This document shows positions 11,865-24,139 of a DNA stretch of 64,000 nucleotides, in pieces. The translations under genes and the position numbers were made by a program. Location: contig CANTAL010000022.1 in NCBI GenBank assembly GCA_947650365.1, positions 401,759-465,758 on the forward strand. Direction: 5' to 3'. Source of the DNA: Chamaelirium japonicum. Lineage: Eukaryota; Streptophyta; Magnoliopsida; Liliales; Melanthiaceae. The notes beneath the pieces are model-generated. The model saw nothing but the letters and a program-made list of their open reading frames with translations. It was not told the DNA's origin and did not search any database. The stretch's first letter is position 1; every line of letters begins with the position of its first letter.

Positions 11865-12060
11865 ATCCGAAAATCCTCATGCACGAGGCAGGGATTGCAG
11901 ATGGAAACTCATCTTCCCAGTAACCTTTGATGCCAGAACCCCGCACTCCATAAGCCAGCCAGTGGGCAACACTATTAGCTCCCCGTCGGATCAACTGTAT
12001 AGAAACATCCTTTAGCTGGCCCTAAGCTTGAGCACACGGAATCAATTTGGTTTCCTCTAC
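11865..12060 (-). pseudogene. LINE RNase H C-terminal remnant
   Basis: Minus-strand reading around 12020-11880 gives VSIQLIRRGANSVAHWLAYG followed by WEDEFPSAIP. This matches the end of the RNase H domain in plant LINE polyproteins (V.....R.AN..AH.LA ... W....P). A stop precedes the block. There is no other pol sequence nearby. Confidence 0.55.
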
Positions 12061-13080
12061 AATGGCAAGAGATGGAACTACTAATGCAATGGAGAACAAT
12101 TTTGTTGACCGTGGGTCAACAAATGGGAACTTGGAGACAGTGATTGCCCAATGAGAAGCTATGGGCCCATAAGAAATAAGGGTATAAGTTTGATGGTGCC
12201 ATGTCACAAGAGTCGGGGCATGATCGGGAGAGGTTTTTTTGGGATGGTCACTTAATATGGTATCAAAGTGCTGGTTTTTGAAAGGCGATCCATCCCGTGA
12301 ACAGGACCCCTAAAGTTTTATTTAGCCTAAGGTCATTTTCTTTTTTGGTAAACTTGAAACTAACCTCTTCTGTTTCTTCTCCCGTCTCTCTCGAACAGCT
12401 CCGATAGCGGCGGCAACAGTAGAGGCAGCGGCCAACAGCTTTGACAGCAACGACGTTCGGTTGATAACCCTAGGTCTAGGGTTCATCTCATAGCCTATAG
12501 ATCTTAGGGTTAGGGTTAGATTCCGTTCTGTTCAGCGTTGGCGGTGAGTAGATCCGGCGGCGGCGTTCATTGTTCGGTTCAGTGGCGGTGAGCAGCTCCG
12601 GCGTTCACTAGTTTGGTGGTTGCGAGCAGCTCCAGCGGGGTTCACTGATTCTGTGGCATGGCAAAAGAAAATTTAAAATGCTGTGGATGGCATTTTCGTC
12701 CACAACATTTCAAAGTCCTTCAATTTAATTGATCTCTTTGTCAAGAATGGCTCACTAAGTACCCCCTTTCTTTATTTTGGCTGGCCTTCACATGCAGGAG
12801 AGGACCGCACGTGAGGGGGTTGTTATTTTGCTAGCCATTGTAAAATTTTAAGGGGAAGTTTGACACATTAATTTTAAAATATAGCTCAAGTCAGACGAAT
12901 ATATACTCTTTCTTAAACGAATATATACTGTTTCTGAACACGAATACACTTTTCCTGGAGACGAATATATACTTGTAGGGACCTTACCTAATATAACAAA
13001 TTGTGGTGTTCTGCGGCTAATATTGTAAAATAGTTAAGGACCTATACCTAATTTGCCGAAAGTTTAAAGCCCTTAACTTA
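12061..13080. other. Intergenic, with short dispersed repeats
   Basis: No gene is seen. At 12897-12976 an ACGAATATATAC-type unit is repeated four times with variation. A looser version (GACGAATTGATAC...) recurs at 17434-17492, so both are pieces of one repeat family. GGCGGC-rich sequence at 12395-12650 is low complexity. Confidence 0.4.
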
Positions 13081-13305
13081 GTCGCCCCAAACCATGGTAT
13101 CACCGTGGTTCGGGGTCCGGCCATTGACACCTGATATTTCGGTTCGATTGGACGGTTCCGGATTGTTGAGATCTATAGGCCACCGAGAGAACCCCAGGGG
13201 GCTCCCATCATAAGGGCCGGATGATCGAACAGATGGGGACTGGTGTCGTTGGCTGGACCGCGAACCACGGTGATTCCGTGGTTCATCACCGTGGTTCGGG
13301 GCGAC
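13081..13305. mobile_element. Short palindromic MITE (about 225 bp)
   Basis: The left end GTCGCCCCAAACCATGG and the right end CACCGTGGTTCGGGGCGAC form long inverted arms; the block CACCGTGGTTCGGGG occurs on the left and its complement on the right. The right arm carries an extra partial duplication (CCGTGGTTCATCACCGTGG). No convincing target duplication is visible. Confidence 0.55.
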
Positions 13306-13650
13306 TATTTTAAGTCATTAGAAGTTGGATTGAAAGAGATTGGAAAATCCCCTAATTGCCGACGGTTCAAGCTTCTTGACCAAGTCGATAAAGTTAGCAT
13401 TTCCCTTATGTCTAGAGAAGGGAATCGGATGGCATGCTTGGTGGCTAACTGCGTGCAGACGAATAGAGAATCCGTTTCATATACCACTGTTTTGTTTGTC
13501 CTCATTATCGATTTAGTGTATTTTGAAGTAGTGTTTTGTAAAGGCTACCCAAATAATAATAATAAGACCCTTACTCTACTATGCCTTCCATACACAACAA
13601 TCCCACCCCCTCGAAAAAAAAATAAAATAAAATAAAAATAATAAGTGGTA
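13306..13650 (+). pseudogene. 5'-truncated LINE tail with poly(A)
   Basis: The forward frame around 13320-13500 contains VSISLMSREGNRMACLVAN, matching the end of LINE RNase H (H..REGN.AA..LAN). About 170 bp of 3' UTR follows, then an A-rich tail (AAAAAAAAATAAAATAAAATA at 13614-13634). The element begins right at the edge of the preceding MITE. Confidence 0.6.
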
Positions 13651-13668
13651 TTTTTTGGGGCAAATTAT

Positions 13669-14312
13669 TGTTAGGTCCTTTAAATTGATCGGATTTAATG
13701 ATAATGACAGATAAAGAGATGCTTTAGCGCTAGGTCCTTCCATTTAGAAAATATCTATTTTACCCTTACATGTAACTGTAGAATGAAAACACAGAAGAAA
13801 AACAAATTGGTAAAAAAAAGAGAGCAACAATTCAGTAAAAAAATATGTTTCACTGTAGCAATGCAAAGAGTAACAATCTGCTAGGTGAAATCACTATAGC
13901 AATTTTTTTTTGAAAAATTTCGTTGGAATCGTTTTTGTTGCTACAGTGAAATTATTGTAGTAAAGAGTGGCAATCTGTAAAGATTGTTACTCTTTTGCTA
14001 TAGTGAGATCACTGTAGCAAAAATCTATTTTTTAAAAAAAATATCATGTAAAAAAATCACTATAGTAAAATCACTGTAGCAAAGAGTAACAATCTACGAA
14101 GTACTGTAGCTAAAGAGTAACAATTGCATATCTGCAGTGAAGAGTAACATTTGTGATTTTAGTATTAGGGGTAGTTTTGTTGTTTATAGGGAAGAAAAGA
14201 CGACGGAGGTACTTGCTGTAAATGTATCTTTTTCGGGAGGGACCTACGTACTGCAATATCATCTTGTCGTTTGTAATTTTCCCCAAAATGATCGCTTGTG
14301 AGGGACCTAACA
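13669..14312. repeat. Repeat with short inverted ends and internal TCACTGTAGC units
   Basis: Perfect 10-bp inverted ends TGTTAGGTCC (13669-13678) and GGACCTAACA (14303-14312) bracket a region in which 'AGAGTAACAATCT' and 'ATCACTRTAGCAAA' recur at least five times in both orientations. Related units appear at 17345-17395. It may be a decayed DNA transposon; no transposase is seen. Confidence 0.4.
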
Positions 14313-14534
14313 CTTCCCCTTTTTTTTTTTAAGAACAAATAGGTTGCTTGACAAACTTTACCAATCTCATAATTGCTCTTGATTACTATATTCATCAGGA
14401 ACTACAATTGAGGGAAGGGGAAGGGGTGAGTTTTGCCAAAGTCACCCTATTGATATCAGTTATCAAATTAATCCATTCTTTCTTCCTCAAATCGAGAGTA
14501 GTAGTAAGAGTAGGTGTAGCAGAAGAAGAAATAT

Positions 14535-14905
14535 TACAATGATTTGTTGCCGCTTAACAAGCTATTGCATGTTATGCGGCAATGGTGGTACACAGGCGCC
14601 AGAGGGGGGATGCAAATCCTTCTTCAACAGAAACTGGACGACAAGCAAGTTATCGCCCTCGACATGTGCCATATTGCATCAAAGATACATGAGAGCTCGA
14701 ATCCCCCTCCTCAAAAGCCATTGCCTCGGCCTCAATAAGGGTGCATTGGGGGATTTTTACACCAATCCTAGGCACGTGCGTCCCCCCCGAGCCACGAACG
14801 ACCACACAGAAAGCTGTACGCAAGCCCTAGGTGGCCGTGTCCACATTCACCTTTAGGAGTCCTGGAGGGGGAGGCTTCCATCTTCTTGATCGAGACGAAG
14901 ACACA
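14535..14905 (-). pseudogene. LINE RNase H domain remnant
   Basis: Minus-strand reading from about 14880 gives KVNVDTA (first catalytic Asp of RNase H), then VVRGSGGTHVPRIG, TLIEAEAMAFEEGI and, after a stop, VEGDNLLVVQFL with a second catalytic acidic residue. Frameshifts and stops break it. Domain order and spacing match the non-LTR retrotransposon RNase H. Forward ORFs over the same bases are shadows. Confidence 0.6.
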
Positions 14906-15082
14906 ACATCATCCCCGACTAAATGGTAGGCCTGCTCTTTTTCGTAGAAAAATAACTTTCTTTTCTATTTTATAAACCATTGTTGGTCCCTAGAATCCTA
15001 CTTGCCATACCACTTCCAATTCTTGGTGGCCAGCTTGCAGACGTGGCCATGCCGATCGGACATGAGTTATATATATAAAAGA

Positions 15083-15262
15083 GAGAAGCGCTACTCATCC
15101 CGAAGCGTTATTCCCGAATGGTAAACCAGAATGGTATGGAATCCAATCCAATCATGTCGTCCCTTTGCCTGTCGGTCAGGGTTGAGTGCGATTCATCGAT
15201 CAGGGTTAGATGCAACGGACAGCTGTGATCGTTCGGGATAGACTTTCGGACTAAATAGTATT
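15083..15262. mobile_element. 182-bp MITE family, diverged copy
   Basis: The left end GAGAAGCGCTACTCATCCCGAAG and the right end CTTTCGGACTAAATAGTATTATT correspond to the termini of the MITEs at 7806 and 51579 (GAAATGCTATTCAGCCCGAAGG and complement). The length is also about 180 bp. The arms are more diverged, and the boundaries are approximate. Confidence 0.5.
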
Positions 15263-15621
15263 ATTGTATAATTAAAAGAAACATATTAGTTTATTTGAGG
15301 ACCAAGTAACAAATTAGTTCATGGAGGACAGACAAAACATATACTATTGATCAATGATCACTTAATCTAATGACCGTTGCACTTGTTTAATCTTGAATTC
15401 TTGTCTTGATACGAAGGCATGCAGCTTGGGATTTCATATATTATAGCCGTTGGGTTTAAAAAACCAGAATAAGATATTGTCTGTGTGAGCCCTAAAGGAG
15501 GGAATCTTACGACCCGCACCTTGACGGTACAAGTAACGAGCCCTCAAAAAAGGCTGACACTTTATGGTAAAGAAGGCATCTATCATAGCATATTTATAGG
15601 GTTATTTTTGTCCATACACAT

Positions 15622-16224
15622 AGGGGTGTGCATGATAATTTTGATCGGTTTTCGACACACTCAATGGATCGGATCGGATTAGGTTTTTTTAAATCTAATT
15701 AGATTGGATCGGTTGACGGATTTGTAAATTTAAAACCGATCTAAATCGAACCGAATTGGTAGCTGTATATACATATAATATTTTATTAAATATACCATAT
15801 GTCCCTATATAGTCTCGTTACCAATAATATTTACAACATTGTAGGATAACTCAAAATCAATTAAAAAATCCTATTTAGGCCTAATGATTTGACAATAATT
15901 ATTATTTTTTAAGTTTTTTTTTTTTTTTTGAGAAATCCCTCTTGGAAGATGAGGGGGGGTTCGACCTAGACCCCTACCGGTTATTTTTTAAGCTAAAACT
16001 AGGTTCTAATAGAAAAAAAAATAAAAGTCCAATAAACATTTAGGCCAAAGCCCAAACCGATCATACAATCCAATCCAATCCAAACCGATTTTAATTGGAT
16101 TGGTTTAGATTGGATTACAATCTCAGTTCGGTTTGGATCAGATTGAAAATCCTTAAAATTGAACAAGGTTGCATCGATTTGGTTTTTGCCTAAATAAGTT
16201 GGTTTCAAACTGATGCACACCCCT
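15622..16224. mobile_element. hAT-type MITE with 8-bp target duplication
   Basis: The terminal inverted repeats are AGGGGTGTGCAT and ATGCACACCCCT. ATACACAT (15614-15621) and ATACACAC (16225-16232) match 7/8, as expected of hAT transposition. The interior has many GGATCGG/AACCGATC subterminal motifs in both orientations. A small poly(A) retroposon has inserted at 15914-15980. There is no transposase. Confidence 0.8.
15914..15980 (-). mobile_element. Ultra-short poly(A) retroposon with 12-bp target duplication
   Basis: TTATTTTTTAAG at 15902-15913 is repeated exactly at 15981-15992. Between them the minus strand reads CCGGTAGGGGTC...GGTCGAACCCCCC... and ends in about 15 A residues. The body is only about 52 bp. 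A second copy with the same 5' limit lies at 26650-26701, so this looks like a tiny SINE-like family and not random LINE truncation. GGTCGAACCCC resembles a tRNA-type B box. Confidence 0.65.
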
Positions 16225-16377
16225 ATACACACACATGCGTGCGCGCACGTACACACACACGAAACTAAACACACACACCCGTGTGGCATGCATCGACCAG
16301 TGTTTGGTGATGTACACCATGTCGGCATATGTCTAATTATTTATCGGGTGTGTGTTTTAAGTATCTAGGTGTGATAT

Positions 16378-17044
16378 TGTTGGTGTAAAATCTGGCTAAC
16401 GCCCAATAATGGTACCCACCAGCCCTGCCTAGGGTCCATAGAGACGATAGTGGGACTCGCCAGCCCTGTCTAGGGGCCACGAAGATAATAGCGGGACTTG
16501 TCAGCCCTGCCTAGGGCCCACTGAGATGATAGTGGGACCTGTCAATCTTGACTGGGGCCCATGGAGATAATTTGTGACTTGGTAAATATCCCATTGGATA
16601 TTTACCAAAGCCCCAGATATTCCCAAAGCTCTATAAAATCAGACCCGATAAATAGTCCATACCGGAATTTATTATTTTCAATTCCATTTTTTGTTTTCTC
16701 CCAGAGCCTTTTGGTAATCAGACTCTAATCAAGCTCACTTTGCCCTTTATCTACTTGTATAAGCACTCATCGGTATGTTGAGAGTAGCTCTACTTTTTTT
16801 CTTTTTTTTTTTCCAGTGTTAGTGAATTCAAAGGTTGCGTCTTACTATACGGAGACGTAAGCTTCAGCCAAACTTCGTCACCACATCATGTATCAACTCT
16901 TTCTCTATCTCTCTTTATTCAACAGTGTCTGTGTGACAACTCAATCGACGACAACTTACCACTCAACAATGTATCACACTTAAAACTCAAGCAACAATCA
17001 GCTGTTGGCAGAAAACTGTACGACGACCATAATTTCCCTCCACA
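16378..17044 (+). mobile_element. Solo LTR, gypsy family A, intact target duplication
   Basis: It starts TGTTGGTGTAAAATC and ends AATTTCCCTCCACA, and is flanked on both sides by GATAT (16373-16377, 17045-17049). It contains the repeated GGGCCCA/GGGACC units, a TATA-like CTATAAAATC near 16630, and the conserved block GAGACGTAAGCTTC...CGTCACCAC shared with the LTR at 7075-7753. There is no internal region on either side. Confidence 0.85.
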
Positions 17045-17049
17045 GATAT

Positions 17050-18558
17050 ACATAATAACAAATTCACCGTTCGGGAATAATTTGGCGACGGGCAAAATTC
17101 GAAGTTCGAAAAAAAATCTGAAAAATTCAGAATTAGTTCGGCAAAAATTCAGAAACTTAAATAAAAAAAATCGTATATTACACTAGCTATTTTACATAAA
17201 TGGATATCAAAAGATATATTTATTATTAAAATAAAATAAATATCATATAAAAATAGTCAAATTCTTGACTGTTCATAAAATTCATGAAGAATTCAGATAT
17301 TATTCGGGCAAGCCTTAGGGCATTGCCAAATTGATACTCTTGCTATAATGATTTAACTGCAACAGCTGTAGTGAAATCACTATAGCAACCGCTATATGCA
17401 CAGTGTCAACCGACGAAACTTTACTCTTCCTAGAGACGAATTGATACTATTGTTGAAGATGAATGGACACTCTTGCTGGAGATGAATTGGAGGGATAATT
17501 TTATCATTTGAAGGGGTAAAAGAAGGGTGAGGAACTTGCTACAGAACATGTTGTTCGGGAGGGACATGGTGCAATATTAAAACATTTATATGTTATTTAG
17601 CTAATAATCATCTACTAAAAGGATTTAAGACTAAGTCTCCCTTTTTTATTTTATTTTTTCTTTCTGCTACGCATGATTTTTTTTTTTAAGTGAAAGATGG
17701 CATCCCATATATGGGAAGTGGCTAGGCTGACTCCAACTTGTGCATAAAATAGGGGTGAGAGAGATTGCATCTCAGGATTCAAAGACCAAATTCTTTGCCA
17801 AAAATAAATATCTACCATAAGTCGAAGCATTCCCAAAACGACGAGAAAACCCAAGGGATATACGATATCAAAAAAACCACGAAAGTCTTTACCATCCCGG
17901 TTGGTCTGTGGTGGTGGTACTCCAGAAGATGGCAAGTCTCACAGCTTCCACGAAAATGTAGTCAAGTGTACGGCCCTTCTGTTGAAAGATTCTTGCGTTT
18001 CGTTTCCGTTAGATTGTCCACAAGAGGCCAGCCACGACGTTGGCGTCCGATGCAAGGGGGTGATTGTGAGAGATTAGAACCTGTCTCTAGACAAACAACA
18101 AACTATCAACAGAGGAAGAAGGGAAGGGAGCAAAGAAATTGAAAGTAGTGATCAATCTCAGTCGAAGGGGTTGGATTTATGGACAAGTGATGAAGATGTG
18201 ATAAATTGTCTTAATACATATGATGATTCTTAGTTGGAGTTGTCCACATGTAAGGCCAGCCCATTGCACTATTGGGCCTAATGGCGCGAAGAGTGGGTTC
18301 GGGTCCAGTATTGGCCTAATAGGGTATGGTCCAGGCTTAAATCATTCATACCCATTTATCGAGTCGGGCTTCGGCTACATAGCTCTTTGGGCCGTCGACG
18401 TGAAAATCTGAAAGCCCACTCGCAAGGAAACTGAAGGACCTCTTTCTCTGATTTTATAAATCTTGATGATCATAGTCGTATCAATTTATCTTTGGGTCTG
18501 GGCGTCGTGAATAGATCCCCCATGGTTGCGGTAAAAAAAAAAACCCTACCGATCGTAG
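17050..18558. other. Intergenic stretch
   Basis: No gene is recognised. A 94-codon minus-strand frame (17935-17651) and a 125-codon plus-strand frame (17765-18142) overlap antiparallel and show no known domain. TCACTATAGCAACC-type units at 17360-17395 relate to the repeat at 13669-14312. Confidence 0.4.
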
Positions 18559-18646
18559 CGAGAGAGTTGGACTCCTCTCGGTTGTTCGCTGGTTGCGGGG
18601 AGTGAGCTATTAGCGAACCACCGATAAGTGGAGTCCAACTCTCTCT
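18559..18646. repeat. Imperfect hairpin of about 88 nt
   Basis: AGAGAGTTGGACTCC (18561-18575) is perfectly complementary to GGAGTCCAACTCTCT (18630-18644). Inside it, CGGTTGTTCGCT pairs with AGCGAACCACCG with one bulge, leaving a loop of about 20 nt. It could be a small MITE or a small-RNA precursor; nothing in the sequence decides. Confidence 0.5.
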
Positions 18647-19816
18647 AAACCTTTCGCCTCCTGCGCCAACAAACTAGCATGCTTCCCCGTCATCACCAAG
18701 CATTTTGAACTGTTGTTTACTAATAGATGCAACAGTTTTTTAAAAATAAATTGGAAACAAAATTGTTTTTTCTTCTCCTTTTTCAATTCTCATTGTTTTT
18801 TTCCTCCTTGATGAGTAAGTGTCCTTTCCATCTAGAGCATCTATGTGTGGGGGGAAGCACAAGCTACACAACTCTCTCATACCAACTGTTTTACAATTGT
18901 GGGAGCTCTAATAAGCCACAAGCATCAAAACAATCAGGCAGTGAACCAAGTTACATCTGTAGTACCTATAAGTGCTGCAGAGTGTTGCGATCCGAGACCC
19001 TCGCGCAGCGGAAGAAGCAAGAGAGAGAACACCGAAGATCGTAGAACTTGCACGGAGAAGACGATGGCTCACCACCACCGAGAAGACGAAACAAAAGAGC
19101 AAATAAAGCACAAAACAAACACACGCGATATGCGGCAACAACGATTTATTGATTCACTTTTGAGGAGATAACCCGAGTACAAAAGACCTTGCCTCTCACC
19201 AATCCCTCTCAATACCCGCAAAGAGAAGCCCTCCCACAAGAGATTATATCCGTAACCTTCACCCCGAAAAAACTAGAACTCTCCCCGAAACCCGCAAGTC
19301 TCCTTGGATCGCTCCCTCTCCCTTGATGATGATTGCCCTCTCTTAGAATTAACTTTTCTAAGATCATGATAATTCATAATTAACTACTATTTAGCAATGG
19401 TGCGAATTTGGATTTTGATCCGACGCAAAAAATTTTGCATCCTGACTTTTCGCCGGATAGTCAGAACCCTAACTCATATGTCATCTTTTGGTGGCAAAAC
19501 ACGCTTCCGCCGAGTGCTCGGACCAACACCATACCCTGTGTGAGCACACGTGATGTGTGGCCCTGCTATCCAGTACTTAGTATTGGCCTAATTTTTTTTT
19601 ATCAGTGGCCGCCAAGACAAACTCATCATTCGAACTCAATGTTCAAACTAGATTAGCGTTTGCATCGACCTCATTATATACATTGCTTTTGGCCAATCTA
19701 GAGCTCTTCTTGGAACTTGCTCCACCTTTCCACCTATACTCACTTTTCAAGCAACACTCGATCGTCTTCTAGGTCCTTACACCCGCTCCACCACTGTAAC
19801 ACTTAAAGCCTGGCTG
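18647..19816. other. Intergenic stretch, probable decayed transposon
   Basis: No protein domain is found in either strand. The segment 18985-19345 is purine-rich and resembles the antisense of a copia-type leader or LTR, but no boundaries are visible. Confidence 0.3.
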
Positions 19817-19821
19817 GATCC

Positions 19822-20414
19822 TGTGGGTAAAAAATCTAGCTAATGCCTGACAGTGGGACCCGCAGCCCTTCTTAGGGCCCACGAGCATGACGATGGGACC
19901 CGCAGCCCTAACTGGGATCCATGGAGATGACGGTGTGATCCGCAACCCTACCTGGGGCCCACAAACACTATTTAGGGTATGGTAAATCCCTCTGAATATT
20001 TACCAAATCCTCGATATTCTTAAATTGTTATAAATAGCAGACCCGGCAAATATTCCAGATGGAATTCCATTACTTCACATTCCACTTTTTGTTTTCCAAA
20101 GCTCATAGAGCATTCTAGTTTTCAGACTCCAGACAAACTTTCTCCACCCTCTATTCACCCATGTAAGCACTCCTCGGCTTGTCGAGAGTAGCTTAACTTC
20201 TTTCAGAGTTAGTGGATTCAAATGTCGCGTCGTACCGCACAGAGACGTAGGTTTCGGCCGAACTTTGTCACCACACCCTGTGTCAACTCCCTCTGTCTAC
20301 TTTACAGTGTTAGCGTGATAGCTCAGCACTCTACAACACGTCGCATCCCTGAAGCTCTACCATTCTATCGACTATTGGAAGGGGACCGTACGATGGCTGT
20401 AATCCTCCCCCACA
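19822..20414 (+). mobile_element. Solo LTR, gypsy family A
   Basis: It starts TGTGGGTAAAAAATC and ends AATCCTCCCCCACA. It carries the same GGGCCCA/GGGACCCGCAGCCC repeats and the GTACCGCACAGAGACGTAGG block as the other copies. Flanks GATCC (left) and GATGA (right) match only at GAT, so the target duplication is decayed or absent. No internal sequence adjoins it. Confidence 0.7.
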
Positions 20415-20648
20415 GATGACGGAAACAATCCTTATATGTATGATAGGGCCTCGATCATATCAATGCTAGGGTTTTGGGATAGAGAAAATCTTACAGGTAC
20501 CGACCTATCAAAGGCCATTTTCATCGTTGGAGTAGAGTCAGAACTCCAAGTCAATTAAGGAGTTCCGGAAAAAATCCCATAAACCCTATCAATTTGGTTA
20601 TTTGGAGGGAGCATAATAGCAGAATATTTAGAACCAAGAAAAGGCCAT

Positions 20649-21133
20649 TAGGGCTACAAAGTAACCAAATTGTTCGTGAGTAGCTCACAAACAAGCTTGA
20701 TAAAAGCTTGTTCGAGTTAGTTCAATTATTAATCAAGCCAAGCCCAAGCCTAGCACTTAGGATTGTTTAATAAATGAGTCAGGCTCAAGCAAGCCAAAGC
20801 TTGGCTCGATCAGGCTTGCAAACATATATAGTGTCATAAAAAGCTTCAATAGACCTAACATATATAGTTTACGCTTTTGATTGATCTTGGAACTCGTTCG
20901 TGAACAAACTCAATAAGAGACTCTTCGAGTTTATTCGATTTATTACTAATATTGAGCGAAGCCTAGCCTAAAGTTTAGGCTCGTTAAAAAAAACGAGTCA
21001 AACTCAAGCAGACCAAATTAAGCTCGGCTCAGCTCGATTATTAAACAAGCCAAGCACAAGGCTGATGTAGATGTTCATTTAATAAACGAGCCAATCTCAA
21101 ATAGGTCATAGCTCGGCTTGTTTGCAGTCCTAG
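20649..21133. mobile_element. hAT-like MITE rich in AGCTCGGCTCG motifs
   Basis: The ends TAGGGCTACAAA and TTTGCAGTCCTA are inverted repeats with two mismatches. The interior is packed with AAGCTTGGCTCG / CGAGCC motifs in both orientations plus TTTAATAAACGAG units. An 8-bp duplication is not evident. Confidence 0.5.
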
Positions 21134-22253
<1,120 letters not shown>

Positions 22254-22488
22254 CGGAAAAACAAGACCTCAAGGGGAGGGAGAAGAGGTAGTCAGATCTT
22301 CTCTTCCTCTCTTCTTCTTGTAAACCGAAAACCCTAAATAGAAGGAAGAAGGGGCTGCGTGTGATCGCAGCCCTCTCTTGCTCCTGTTCGGCTTCAGAAG
22401 AAGGAAGAGAACGGACGGGAGAGGGGGGGTCTCGGGTTTTTTGTACAAACGAACCATTTAAAGGATCTCGGGTCGCAGCTTATTTAGC

Positions 22489-23336
<848 letters not shown>

Positions 23337-23699
23337 TCAAGGGACGCTGCTGCAGTCCACCTGCAAGCTGATGGGGAACGGGACCGGCACGCCGCAGAGG
23401 TTGGGGAGGTTCTTGACGGCGTCGTCCTTGAGGTTCTGGAAGTGCGCCGCGGCCTGCTTCACGCAGCCGCACGCAAAGCGGCGGTCCGCCGTGGTGGGCG
23501 CCAGCGTCTTGAGCTTCCGGATGCCGTCGCAGCATCCGGCCGCCGGCTCCTGCTGCAGCCCCGTCAGGTACGAGACGCACGGGACCAGGCACGTGTTGAC
23601 ATCGCCGCAGGTGACTGCCCGGGCCGGCTCGGCCGCCAGGAGGGCGACCGCGAGGGCTAGGAGGAGGCCTGCTGCCGCTGCTGCTGCTGCTGCTTTCAT
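23337..23699 (-). CDS. Type 1 non-specific lipid-transfer protein
   Basis: A small secreted protein that binds lipids in a hydrophobic tunnel; family members act in cuticle and cell-wall lipid transport and in defence. The 120-residue product starts with an Ala-rich signal peptide (1 to about 28, MKAAAAAAAAGLLLALAVAL...ARA). The mature part shows the eight-cysteine pattern C31-X9-C41-X14-C56C57-X19-C77-X1-C79-X22-C102-X13-C116, the spacing of type 1 LTPs, with the consensus TTADRRFACGC and a C-terminal PFPISLQVDC. Cys37 is an additional ninth cysteine. The frame is intact in one exon; many family genes have an intron close to the C terminus, and one just before the last codons cannot be ruled out. 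GC content is high, unlike its surroundings. Confidence 0.92.
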   Translation of the reverse strand: MKAAAAAAAAGLLLALAVALLAAEPARAVTCGDVNTCLVPCVSYLTGLQQEPAAGCCDGIRKLKTLAPTTADRRFACGCVKQAAAHFQNLKDDAVKNLPNLCGVPVPFPISLQVDCSSVP

Positions 23700-23751
23700 C
23701 TCTGCTGCTCTTCTACGTACTGTTTGCTGTGGTTGAGCGGGGGGGATGGGA

Positions 23752-23761
23752 CTACTTATAG
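23752..23761 (-). promoter_or_regulatory. TATA box of the lipid-transfer protein gene
   Basis: CTATAAGTAG on the minus strand lies about 53 bp upstream of the start codon, giving an expected leader of about 20-25 nt. This is a position and consensus match only. Confidence 0.6.
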
Positions 23762-24139
23762 GGATCTAAAGTGGTCTGATGATGCTGGGATCAGTTTCGG
23801 GCTTTTGTTTCCGGTTTGGACTAGAGCTCAGCTTACTCTGCTTGTTTGGCTCCCAGGTTGGGATAGGATGATGAAAGGCTCCACGTGAGATCTTTGGTTG
23901 CATGTGCAAAAGCTAACAGGTTTCAGTTTCAGTTTCTTTTTCTCAATTACTTTTTTTTCGGTGGATTTCCCTTACTATGATTTTTTTTTTTATACGTGAG
24001 CTTTACTATATGAACTTAGTAGATACAGTATTCCTTGCCATTTTGAACACATGTGGTGGCATTTTAGTCTTTTTACTTGACGGGATGCATCCAGTTGTCT
24101 CTTCGTGTTTGGAATAGTACTCTTGCACAGGGCATGTGC

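Noticed and set aside
17651..18142. 94- and 125-codon overlapping frames
   Set aside because: Antiparallel frames over the same bases, no domain, and no start or splice context that supports a gene.
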